Positions 49,543 to 57,405 of a stretch of 64,000 nucleotides of DNA are shown here, in pieces. The number at the start of each line of letters is the position of its first letter. Position 1 is the stretch's first letter. The DNA comes from Pseudomonas paraeruginosa PA7. GTDB taxonomy: Bacteria > Pseudomonadota > Gammaproteobacteria > Pseudomonadales > Pseudomonadaceae. The position numbers and the translations under genes are program-made. The notes beneath the pieces were generated by a model. That model was not told where the DNA came from, made no database searches, and saw only the letters and a list, made by a program, of their open reading frames with translations. The stretch spans positions 2,918,001 through 2,982,000 of the forward strand of contig NC_009656.1 in assembly GCF_000017205.1 (NCBI RefSeq). Reading direction: 5' to 3'.

Positions 49543-50079
49543 CTAGGGCTCCGCCAGCCTGATCCACCACCAGCGCCAGCGCGCCATGGGCTTGCCCTCG
49601 CTGTCCAGCGGCCGGCCGTCGTCGGCGAACGGCTGGGCGCCGTCCAGTAGCTGGCCGTTCAGGTAGCGTCCGTCGAAGGCCAGTTGGCCATTGCCATGGA
49701 AGCGCTGGTAGACCCCGTCGCGCACGCCGTCGCGGTAATGCTCGCGCTCGGCCACCTGGCCGTTGGCGAAATAGTTGAGCGCTTCGCCGTGGAGCAGTCC
49801 GTTGCGGTAGTGCGCCTTGCGCTGCAACCAGCCTTCCGCGGCATGGAAACTGGCCGGCCCGTGCAGCTTGCCGTCGACGAAGGCGAGTTGCGCGGAGACC
49901 TTGCCGTTGGGATGGAACAGGGTGCTGGCGCCGTGCAACTGGCCCTGCCGGTAGCCGAGGCTGGCCTGCGGCCTGTCGTGCTCGTCGATGCGCAACGGAC
50001 CTTCCAGGCTGCCGTCGAGCAGGCTGCCGGCGAGATGGCTGTCGCCTCGAACCAGGTCGAGCTTGCCGGATGCCGCCAT
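49543..50079 (-). CDS. tseF: MORN-repeat protein TseF, H3-T6SS-linked iron-acquisition effector
   Basis: A 178-residue protein made of repeated MORN/YwqK-type units (GSLLDGSLEGPLRI, GYRQGQLHGASTLFHPNGK, FVDGKLHGPASFH, YRNGLLHGEALNYFANGQ, YRDGVRDGVYQRFHGNGQ). No signal peptide is seen. It sits ten bases after vgrG3 on the same strand, the place of PA2374 in PAO1, described as TseF, an H3-T6SS-secreted protein that recruits PQS-containing vesicles for iron uptake via FptA and OprF. The name rests on position and on memory of that work, not on a sequence comparison. Confidence 0.75.
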   Translation of the reverse strand: MAASGKLDLVRGDSHLAGSLLDGSLEGPLRIDEHDRPQASLGYRQGQLHGASTLFHPNGKVSAQLAFVDGKLHGPASFHAAEGWLQRKAHYRNGLLHGEALNYFANGQVAEREHYRDGVRDGVYQRFHGNGQLAFDGRYLNGQLLDGAQPFADDGRPLDSEGKPMARWRWWWIRLAEP

Positions 50080-50089
50080 GCACTTCTCC

Positions 50090-52096
50090 TCAGTTGACCT
50101 TTACCAGGCCGCCCTTGAGGGTCAGCATGCCGCCGCCGTCCACCGTCTGTTCGGCGCCGGCCTTGTTGGTCAGGCTGACGCCGGCATCGTTGGTCAGGCT
50201 GGTGCCGGCCTTGTTGGTGAGCGAGGTGCCGGCCTGGTTGGTCAGCGACGTCCCGGCCTTGCTGGTCAGCGAGGTGCCGGCCTGGGCGACGAGGTCGGCG
50301 TCGCTCTTCAGGGTCAGGCTGCCGCCGCTTTGCAGGGCGAGGGTGCCGCTGACCTTGATGGTCAGGTTGCCGTCCACCGTCAGCTCGAAGTCGCCGCTGA
50401 CCTGGTGGCTGTAGTTGCCGCCGGTGCTGTGGGTCTGGTCGGCGCCCACCGTCACCGTGCGCGTTTCCTTCACATCCAGGCTGTCGCTGCCGGTCTGGAT
50501 GGTCACCGTGCGCTTGCCTTTCTCCAGGGTGACGGTTTCGTCGCCTTCCTTCACCGTGCGGGTGCGGGCGTTCTGCACCGTCAGGGTCTCGTCGTGGCCG
50601 ATGCTGGCGGTGCTGTCGTTGAGCACGTTGACGTTGAGGTCCTTCTGCGCCTGGAGGAAGACCTCCTCGGCGTCCTTCTTGTCCTCGAAACGCAGCTCGT
50701 TGAAACCGCCGCCGCCCTTCGACGAGTTGGTCTTGATGCCGGATTGCGTCTGGTTGTCCGGCAGCGCATAGGGCAGGGCGTTGTCGCCGTTGTAGACGCA
50801 GCCGGTGACCAGCGGGCGGTCCGGGTCGCCGTCGATGAAGGTGACGATCACTTCCTGGCCGATGCGTGGCACGAACTGCATGCCGAAGCCCTTGCCGCTC
50901 CAGGGCAGCACCACGCGCACCCAGCACGACGAGGTCTCGTCGTTCTTGCCGTCGCGGTCCCAGGGGAACTGGAGCTTGATCCGGCCGTACTGGTCGGTCC
51001 AGATCTCCTCGCCGGCCTTGCCCACCACTTTGGCGGTCTGAGTGTGCATGCGTGGCTTGAGCGTGGTGCGGGGAGGGCGGTAGGCGGTGGCCTTGGGGAT
51101 GGCCTCGAAGCGGTTGCGGTAGTGCCCGTGGTCGGCCTCGTGGGTCACCGAGGTCAGCACCCAGTCGATGTTCAGGCTGGCGTCGTCATGTCCGGTCAGG
51201 GTGAACCAGTGCCCCGGCACCAGCCAGCGGCAGTCGCTCTCGCCGATCAGCCGCTTCTCCTGGCTGCGCAGGCCGTCCACGCGCTGCTTGGTCAGCGCAT
51301 CGCCCCGCGCCTTGGCGGTATAGCCCCCGGGGTGTTCGTATTGCGCGCGTGGCCCTGCTTCCGCCTGGGCCTGGGAATAGAGCGAAGTGGTGGGCGTGGT
51401 GAACTCGTAGTCGGTGGCACTGTAGGTCCCGGCCACCGCCTGCAGGCAGTACTGCGCCGAACGGATGCCGTGCAACTCGCGCACGCCGATTTCCTGGCCC
51501 AGGTACGGCACCTTGGGCCCGTTGGGGATGGGCGGGAAGGCATCGTTGTTGTCCGCCAGCACCAGCGTGTGCTTGCCCTCTTCGTGGGTGAAGAACCAGA
51601 AGATGCCTTCCTCCTCCAGCAGGCGCGAGACGAAGGCGAAGTCGGTCTCGCCGTACTGCACGCAGTATTCACGGGGCTCGTAGCTGCCGGTCAGCGACAG
51701 CTTGAAGTCGGTGAAGCCGTGGGCCTTGAAGATCGTGGTGACGATGTCGCTGGTGGCGAGATTCTGGAATACGCGGTTGTTGCTGGCCAGGGTCAGCCAC
51801 CAGAGCCAGGGGCGGAGGACGAGTTGATAGCGGTCGGCGGTAGCGTCGGCGGGCAGTTGGTGGATTTCGGCGATGAGGGCGTCGAGCGGGCGGGACTGTG
51901 AGTCGTTGTGGAGGGTGGTGGTGATGTGGGTGATTACGGCGTTAGCCAAGGTGAGCGGAGTGTTGGCAAAGCCCAGGACTAGCAGATTTGCGAGATCGTT
52001 CAGCGCCTCCTGTCCAGCAATGGCCCGCGGATAGAGTTCCGTGAGCGCCGACGCCGTCAAGGAAAGGCTGGAAGTGGTGTCGGTGTGCTGGGGCAT
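50090..52096 (-). CDS. vgrG3: T6SS spike protein VgrG3
   Basis: A 668-residue VgrG with the gp27-like part (VQYGETDFAFVSRLLEEEGI near residues 147-166), the gp5-like OB domain (DQYGRIKLQFPWDRDGKNDE, then CWVRVVLPWSGKGFGMQFVP, near 365-405) and a beta-helix spike. The distal spike (nt 50157-50290) is built of five to six 8-residue units of type GTSLTNKA, and the protein ends soon after, with no extra effector domain. About 80 residues before the conserved core are unlike the usual VgrG start. Two cargo genes lie just upstream and tseF just downstream. Confidence 0.93.
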   Translation of the reverse strand: MPQHTDTTSSLSLTASALTELYPRAIAGQEALNDLANLLVLGFANTPLTLANAVITHITTTLHNDSQSRPLDALIAEIHQLPADATADRYQLVLRPWLWWLTLASNNRVFQNLATSDIVTTIFKAHGFTDFKLSLTGSYEPREYCVQYGETDFAFVSRLLEEEGIFWFFTHEEGKHTLVLADNNDAFPPIPNGPKVPYLGQEIGVRELHGIRSAQYCLQAVAGTYSATDYEFTTPTTSLYSQAQAEAGPRAQYEHPGGYTAKARGDALTKQRVDGLRSQEKRLIGESDCRWLVPGHWFTLTGHDDASLNIDWVLTSVTHEADHGHYRNRFEAIPKATAYRPPRTTLKPRMHTQTAKVVGKAGEEIWTDQYGRIKLQFPWDRDGKNDETSSCWVRVVLPWSGKGFGMQFVPRIGQEVIVTFIDGDPDRPLVTGCVYNGDNALPYALPDNQTQSGIKTNSSKGGGGFNELRFEDKKDAEEVFLQAQKDLNVNVLNDSTASIGHDETLTVQNARTRTVKEGDETVTLEKGKRTVTIQTGSDSLDVKETRTVTVGADQTHSTGGNYSHQVSGDFELTVDGNLTIKVSGTLALQSGGSLTLKSDADLVAQAGTSLTSKAGTSLTNQAGTSLTNKAGTSLTNDAGVSLTNKAGAEQTVDGGGMLTLKGGLVKVN
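50157..50290 (-). repeat. 24-bp tandem repeats in the VgrG3 spike tip
   Basis: Five to six imperfect 24-base units encode (A)GTSLTNK/Q/D repeats of the beta-helix. The period equals eight residues, so copy number can change in frame. Confidence 0.8.
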
Positions 52097-52152
52097 GGTT
52101 TGTCTCGGGCAGCTATTAGTGACGGTTGCATCATTCGGAGAGGCTCGTTAAC

Positions 52153-53121
52153 TCAGTCGAAATTACCGTTGTGAGTGAACACGACGGGATAGTGGTCACT
52201 GCGCATGGCTTTTCCTTTGCTCATCCGGATGGGCCTTATGAGACCTCCTGGTGCTGACAGGGAGGCGTCGCAAGTGGCCGACCAGGCTCCAAGGTCATCG
52301 ACATAGGCAAAATCGAGGAGGCGAAACGTTGTGGTGTATCCGGTCACTTTTCCTGTGAGGACCAATGTTTTAGGTACAGTCCTCTTCAGTGAAACCCTTG
52401 GTTGTTTCTTCTGCTGTTCGGCGCTCTTGAGCAATCTGCGGCTTTTTGCGTCCGGTACGAATACTTCTTTGATACTTGCATGGGTGTAGCCGCTGCCCGT
52501 TGGCAGTAGTTTGTACAGAGAGGGGCCTGCCACCTGGAACACCCTTGCATAGGGATTGTTCTTGTCGCTCAGGTTTTTTCTGCTGGAGATTTCTTTGCTC
52601 TCGTAGTTTCCATCTGTATTCAGGTCGCCGCCGAAATAGCAGAGTTTCGAGATGCCTAGAGAACTCAGGTTGAGTTGAATGTACTGCACTGTATCGACAA
52701 TGTTGGCCATTGCTCGGTACGAAGAGTTTGAATGATAAAAGGCGAATCCCAAGTGGGTTTTATTGTGCTTTATTATTACAGCGCCGCGCTGTTCGGTTGG
52801 GGAGAGAATGTAGTTGTCAATCAGGGAGAATTTCGTGGATATTATATTCTTTAGAAAAATCATGGTCCCCAGTGTCGTATTTTTTCTCGCGCCGCTTTCT
52901 TGTGATGTCGCTCCGATAAATGTGTACTCGGAGGATAGGTCGTCAATTAGAGTTTGATTGATGTCTCCGGTTTTTCCGGTTTCCATCAAAGCAATAATAT
53001 CAATTTCTTCTTGTGTCAGGTAATGCCTGAGAAAATCAAGTTTATCCGTGTATGCCTGTGATCGGAAATATTTCTGGTTGTCGAAGTGTTGCGCATTCCA
53101 GATCATTATCTTCAGAGGCAT
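52153..53121 (-). CDS. Endonuclease/exonuclease/phosphatase-fold protein, candidate T6SS effector
   Basis: A 322-residue protein with the complete EEP (DNase I-like) signature set: Asn9 in MIWNAQHF, Glu47 in IIALMETGK, His130 in FAFYHSNSS, Asp166 and Asn168 in GGDLNTDG, and Asp309-His310 in SDHYPVVF. The family cleaves phosphodiesters of DNA, RNA, phosphoinositides or small molecules; the substrate here is unknown. There is no signal peptide, as expected for T6SS cargo. GGAG lies nine bases before the ATG at 53121. It is 56 bases upstream of vgrG3 on the same strand, and codon use is clearly more AT-rich than in the flanking T6SS genes, which suggests later acquisition. No immunity-type gene is obvious beside it. 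Confidence 0.82.
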   Translation of the reverse strand: MPLKIMIWNAQHFDNQKYFRSQAYTDKLDFLRHYLTQEEIDIIALMETGKTGDINQTLIDDLSSEYTFIGATSQESGARKNTTLGTMIFLKNIISTKFSLIDNYILSPTEQRGAVIIKHNKTHLGFAFYHSNSSYRAMANIVDTVQYIQLNLSSLGISKLCYFGGDLNTDGNYESKEISSRKNLSDKNNPYARVFQVAGPSLYKLLPTGSGYTHASIKEVFVPDAKSRRLLKSAEQQKKQPRVSLKRTVPKTLVLTGKVTGYTTTFRLLDFAYVDDLGAWSATCDASLSAPGGLIRPIRMSKGKAMRSDHYPVVFTHNGNFD

Positions 53122-53221
53122 GCTTACTCCGTTATCGTGATGATTGCGGGGGCTTTAGTGTTTTTGTGTTGCAGTCGCTGCTCCAGGCCGGGAGTAGGCT
53201 GATCATCCGTGAGTGTCCTTG

Positions 53222-53815
53222 CTATACATAAGACGAATCCTGAATGATGTATCGGTTATTTAACGGTGAGTTGCTTATCTGAAAGAGGTCCCTTGTTTGC
53301 CCCTGAGTGACGACCAGATGCTTTTCTCCGAATACTTCTGCAATTACTTGGCCATTCTGCGTTACTAAGGGTTGCGTACTGCCCTCGATGGCATCGTAGT
53401 TGTTTCCAGTGGTGGTGCAAAATGTTGGATCGTAAAGTCGATTTCCGTCGCCGCAGTCCCTGAGCCTGAAGTGATTTTCAAATACCCATCCTACATTTAG
53501 AACGTGATTGGGATGGGGGGCGCCTAATGCGAATTTCATCTGCGGTTGCCAGGGGAAAAGCATCCTGTTAGAGGTTCGATAGCGCACAACTCTTAGTTGA
53601 TCGGAAGCAAACGCGCTGGCCGGTGCGTGAGACATCGCCAGTTCCTTCATGAGTAGTGCGGCACCCTCGCAATTCATGCGGCTCCCGGCAGCGGGAACCG
53701 GGCTCCCCAATGCATAGCCTTTGATTTGAGGCGCGTATTGATAACCTCGCGAGTGAATGGTGAGCATTATCTGCAGGAGAAAGTCCCTGCGGGCTTGCCC
53801 TATTAGTTGTGGCAT
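53222..53815 (-). CDS. Transglutaminase-like cysteine protein, candidate T6SS effector
   Basis: A 197-residue protein of no family I can name with certainty. A papain/transglutaminase-like order of residues is visible: Cys49 at the start of a helix (NCEGAALLMKELAM), His104 in PNHVLNVGWVFE, and Asp129 in NRLYDPTF, as in the C...HxW/xV...yDPT pattern of transglutaminase-like proteases, deamidases and peptide N-glycanases. There is no signal peptide. AGGAG lies 8-12 bases before the ATG at 53815, and the gene starts 22 bases after the clpV3 stop. Codon use is AT-richer than clpV3. An antitoxin or adaptor role cannot be excluded. Confidence 0.72.
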   Translation of the reverse strand: MPQLIGQARRDFLLQIMLTIHSRGYQYAPQIKGYALGSPVPAAGSRMNCEGAALLMKELAMSHAPASAFASDQLRVVRYRTSNRMLFPWQPQMKFALGAPHPNHVLNVGWVFENHFRLRDCGDGNRLYDPTFCTTTGNNYDAIEGSTQPLVTQNGQVIAEVFGEKHLVVTQGQTRDLFQISNSPLNNRYIIQDSSYV

Positions 53816-53837
53816 CTCAACTGCTCCTGTGACTGCT

Positions 53838-56387
53838 TTACTCCAATGCCCACTCCGCCAACTTCCCCGTCACCTGCGCCATCAGCACGTTCTCGATATC
53901 CCGCGCGCCCGCCGCGCTGCACTTGGCGAGCACGGCCTTGACGATGGCCGGGTCGAAGTCGAACTGTTTGCCGGTAGCGGCCTTGTAGCGTTCCCGCAGT
54001 TTTTCCAGCTTGGCCACGACGATGCCTTCCAGGGTGGCTTCCTCCAGCGGCCGGTAAGGCACCACGGTCATGCGCGCGAGGAACGCCGGGCGGAAGGTTT
54101 GCAGCAGGACTTTGCGCAGGCGCTCGTCGAAGGCCGGGGTGGCGACCTGTTCGGCCGGGCTGTCCAGCAGCAGTTCGGCGCCGACGTTGCTGGTGGCGAG
54201 GATCACGGTGTTCCTGAAGTCCACCACCAGGCCGGTGCCGTCTTCCATCACACCCTTGTCGAACACGTTGTAGAAGGCTTCCAGCACGTCCGGATGGGCT
54301 TTCTCGATCTCGTCCAGCAGCACCACCGAATAGGGCTTGCGGCGCACCGCTTCGGTGAGCACGCCGCCGCTGCCGTAGCCGACGTAGCCGGGCGGGGCGC
54401 CCTTGAGCTGGCTGACGGTGTGGGCCTCCTGGTACTCGGAGAGGTTGATGCTGATCAGGTTGCGTTCGCCGCCGTAGAGGGCGTCGGCCAGGGCGTAGGC
54501 GGTCTCGGTCTTGCCCACGCCGGTGGGGCCGGGCAGGAGGAATACGCCGACCGGCTTGGCCGGGTCGCTGAGTCCGGCGCGATAGGCCTGGATGCGCTGG
54601 GCGATGGCGCCCAGGGCGGCCTCCTGGCCCATCACCCGCTGGCCCATGCGCTGGGCCAGGGTGCGGATGGCATGGGCTTCGTCGGCGAGCATCTTGCCAA
54701 CCGGGATGCCGGTCCAGCCGGCGATCACCGCGGCCACGGTCTTCGAGTCGACCTGTTCGGGCACCAGCGGATCATCCTCGCGGATGGCGTCGAGGCCGGC
54801 TTCCAGGCGGGCCAGTTCGGCGGCCAGGTGGTCGATGCGGCCGTCGAGTTCTTCGTCGGGTTTGGCGGCGTCGGCGCTCTCGCTCAGGGTCAGCAGTTCG
54901 CGGCGTGACTGCAGCAGTTCGCGTACCGCCTCGCGTTCTTCGCCCCAACGTTTTTCCAGGGCGCGGATGGCCGACAGGTTACCCACCGATTCCTGCTCCA
55001 GGCCGGTGATGCGCACGCTGTGGTCCAGGCCGGTGGCCTGCTCGCGGCGCAGGCGTTGCAGCTCTTCCTCCACCGCCAGTTCACGGTGGCGCAGGTTCTC
55101 CAGGGCCGGCGGCACGTCGTGCTGGGCCAGGGCGACGCGGGCGCAGGCGGTGTCCAGCACGCTGATGGCCTTGTCCGGCAACTGGCGGCCGGAGATGTAG
55201 CGGTGCGACAGCTTCACCGCATCGACGATGGCCGCGTCCATGATCTGCACGCCGTGATGCTGTTCCAGCTTGCCGGCGACGCCGCGCAGCATCTCCACGG
55301 CGGTGGCCTCGTCCGGCTCCTCGACCTGGACCAGCTGGAAGCGCCGGGTCAGCGCCGGGTCCTTCTCGAAGTATTTCTTGTATTCCAGCCAGGTGGTGGC
55401 CGCCAGGGTGCGCAACTCGCCGCGCGCCAGGGCCGGCTTGAGCAGGTTGGCGGCGTCGCTGCCGCCTTCCGCGCCGCCGGCGCCGATCAGCGTGTGCGCC
55501 TCGTCGATGAACAGGATGATCGGCTGCGCGCTGTTGCGCACGGCGTCGATCACGCCCTTGAGGCGCTGCTCGAACTCGCCCTTCATGCTGGCGCCGGCCT
55601 GCAACAGGCCGAGGTCGAGCACCCGCAGGATCACCTCCTGCAACGACGGCGGCACTTCGCCGGCGGCGATGCGCAGGGCCAGGCCCTCGACCACCGCGGT
55701 CTTGCCGACGCCCGGCGCGCCGACCAGGATCGGGTTGTTCTGCCGCCGGCGCAGGAGGATGTCGACGCACTGGCGGATCTCCCCGTCGCGCCCGACTATG
55801 GGGTCGATGCGCCCGGCGCGGGCCTCGGCGGTGAGGTCCTGGGTGTACTGGTCGAGCAGCGGGTCCTGGGCGCTTTCCGGCTTGTCGCCGCCTGCCGCCG
55901 GACGGTTCGGCGCGGGCGGCTGTTCGCGGGAGGCCTGGATCCACTCCAGCAGGTTGGCCTGCAAGGCCTCGTGGGGAATCCGCAGCAGCGACGACGCGCT
56001 GTTCAGCAACAGGGCGCGGCGCTCCTCGCGGTCGAGCAGGGCGAGCAGCAGCAGGCCGGAACGGATCTGCGCCTGGCCGAGCACGCTGGCGTGGACCACG
56101 GCGTCCTCGAGCAGGCCGATGGTGTGCGCGGACAGCGCCGGAGTGCGGGTATTGCCGGCCTTGAACAGCTCCAGCGACAGGTTGATCTCGGCGACCAGGG
56201 CGTCGCGCTCCAGGCCGAAGCGCGGCAGCAGGCAGGCGAAGTCGCCGCCGTCGATGTCCAGCAGCTCCAGTAGCAGGTGCTCGATCTCTACGTAATGATG
56301 GGTGCGTTGCAGGCAGCGTTGCGCGGCGCGCTCCAGGGCGCGGCGACAGTCCGGGTTGAGGCGGCCGATCAGGGCGGCGAGTTCCAC
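53838..56387 (-). CDS. clpV3: T6SS sheath-disassembly ATPase ClpV3 (TssH)
   Basis: An 849-residue AAA+ unfoldase that recycles the contracted TssB/TssC sheath. It has the ClpV N domain (LERAAQRCLQRTHHYVEIEH), D1 with Walker A GAPGVGKTAV, a coiled-coil middle part (about residues 410-520, rich in Glu, Arg and Leu) and D2 with Walker A GPTGVGKTET and Walker B VVLLDEIEKAHPD. The start is GTG at 56387, one base after the tssG stop, so translation is coupled. Confidence 0.95.
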   Translation of the reverse strand: MELAALIGRLNPDCRRALERAAQRCLQRTHHYVEIEHLLLELLDIDGGDFACLLPRFGLERDALVAEINLSLELFKAGNTRTPALSAHTIGLLEDAVVHASVLGQAQIRSGLLLLALLDREERRALLLNSASSLLRIPHEALQANLLEWIQASREQPPAPNRPAAGGDKPESAQDPLLDQYTQDLTAEARAGRIDPIVGRDGEIRQCVDILLRRRQNNPILVGAPGVGKTAVVEGLALRIAAGEVPPSLQEVILRVLDLGLLQAGASMKGEFEQRLKGVIDAVRNSAQPIILFIDEAHTLIGAGGAEGGSDAANLLKPALARGELRTLAATTWLEYKKYFEKDPALTRRFQLVQVEEPDEATAVEMLRGVAGKLEQHHGVQIMDAAIVDAVKLSHRYISGRQLPDKAISVLDTACARVALAQHDVPPALENLRHRELAVEEELQRLRREQATGLDHSVRITGLEQESVGNLSAIRALEKRWGEEREAVRELLQSRRELLTLSESADAAKPDEELDGRIDHLAAELARLEAGLDAIREDDPLVPEQVDSKTVAAVIAGWTGIPVGKMLADEAHAIRTLAQRMGQRVMGQEAALGAIAQRIQAYRAGLSDPAKPVGVFLLPGPTGVGKTETAYALADALYGGERNLISINLSEYQEAHTVSQLKGAPPGYVGYGSGGVLTEAVRRKPYSVVLLDEIEKAHPDVLEAFYNVFDKGVMEDGTGLVVDFRNTVILATSNVGAELLLDSPAEQVATPAFDERLRKVLLQTFRPAFLARMTVVPYRPLEEATLEGIVVAKLEKLRERYKAATGKQFDFDPAIVKAVLAKCSAAGARDIENVLMAQVTGKLAEWALE

Positions 56388-56388
56388 T

Positions 56389-57405
56389 TCAGGCTACCTC
56401 CGGCTGCCGCAGGTCGAGATCGATGCGCTGCCGCTGGCCGTCTGCGACGCGCCGCAGGCCGGTGTTCCAGCTCAGCCTGGGCGGCGCACCGCGCTCCAGG
56501 CGCAGCGGCGCGCCGCCGCTCACCAGCAGGCTCAGGCGACAATCCAGGTCGGGGCCGAAGTACAGCGCGGCGAGGCTGGCCAACTGGCCATGGGCGTCGC
56601 CGTCGGGGAAGAAGCGGGCGGCCTCGCGGGCATCCAGCGGACCGAGGCTGAGGGCGATGCCGGCGTGCTCGTCCCAGGTGCGCGTGCCGGCTATGGCGTC
56701 GCGGCCCAGGCGCAGGTTGCGCCCGCCGCGTTGCAGCCGGCTGCGGCTGGCCGCGGGGATTTCCTTCCAGGCGCCCTGGTAGGCGTCCAGCCGTGCCTCC
56801 ACGCCGAAGTGCTGGCGCACCAGGCCGGCGAAGCCGGCCAGGGAGCGACGCCCGCCGGCGAACAGCGCGGTGCGTGCCAGCACCGCGCTGTCCGGCAGCG
56901 CCAGGCGCTCTTGCAGGGCTTTCGGCAACAGGCCGCTGAGGGCGCGTAGCTGCGCCTGCACCGGGGTCGCCGCCGGCACCGCGAAACCGAGCGCCACGCG
57001 ATGCTTGCGCAGCACCCGGTAGAGCAGGCTGAGCAGGCGGTGCTGGAACAGGTCGAGGAACTCGGCGGGGGCATGGTCCTTCTGCCGGGCGCGTTGTTGC
57101 AGCCATTCCTGGTAGGCATAGGGCAACGGGCCGTCGGGTCCGCCGAGGCCGAACACCGGGGTGGACAGCACCGGTTGCTGCGGGTCGTCGAGCAGGCTTT
57201 CCACCTCGCTCGAGGCGAACAGCGGCAGCAGCGGCCCGCGCAGGCGCAGGGCCTCCGCCCGCGGCGCGTTGCCGGTGCCCAGCGGCAACGCCTGGGGACG
57301 CTCGCGTTCGAGCAGCAGCAGCGCCTGCAACAGTTCGAAGCGCTGCGGCGTGCGGCGCAGCCGCTGACTCAGAGGGAGAGCGGCGAGCCGGCCTGGGGTT
57401 GCCAT
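56389..57405 (-). CDS. hsiH3: T6SS baseplate protein TssG (HsiH3)
   Basis: A 338-residue baseplate wedge subunit. The start at 57405 (MATPGRLAALPLSQRLRRTP) overlaps the tssF stop by 37 bases. Typical TssG features: RFELLQALLLLER near the N terminus, the GLGGPDGPLPYAYQEWL block and the FLDLFQHRLLSLLYR block. It forms a complex with TssF and TssE. Confidence 0.93.
   Translation of the reverse strand: MATPGRLAALPLSQRLRRTPQRFELLQALLLLERERPQALPLGTGNAPRAEALRLRGPLLPLFASSEVESLLDDPQQPVLSTPVFGLGGPDGPLPYAYQEWLQQRARQKDHAPAEFLDLFQHRLLSLLYRVLRKHRVALGFAVPAATPVQAQLRALSGLLPKALQERLALPDSAVLARTALFAGGRRSLAGFAGLVRQHFGVEARLDAYQGAWKEIPAASRSRLQRGGRNLRLGRDAIAGTRTWDEHAGIALSLGPLDAREAARFFPDGDAHGQLASLAALYFGPDLDCRLSLLVSGGAPLRLERGAPPRLSWNTGLRRVADGQRQRIDLDLRQPEVA

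Noticed and set aside
50157..50290. Regular repeats as a possible CRISPR array
   Set aside because: Units are contiguous 24-base coding repeats without spacers, inside the VgrG spike frame.
53222..53815. The 197-residue gene as an NlpC/P60 or Tae-type peptidoglycan amidase
   Set aside because: The NlpC Cys motif and the spacing to His do not fit well; the HVLNVGWVFE ... YDPT order is closer to transglutaminase-like folds.
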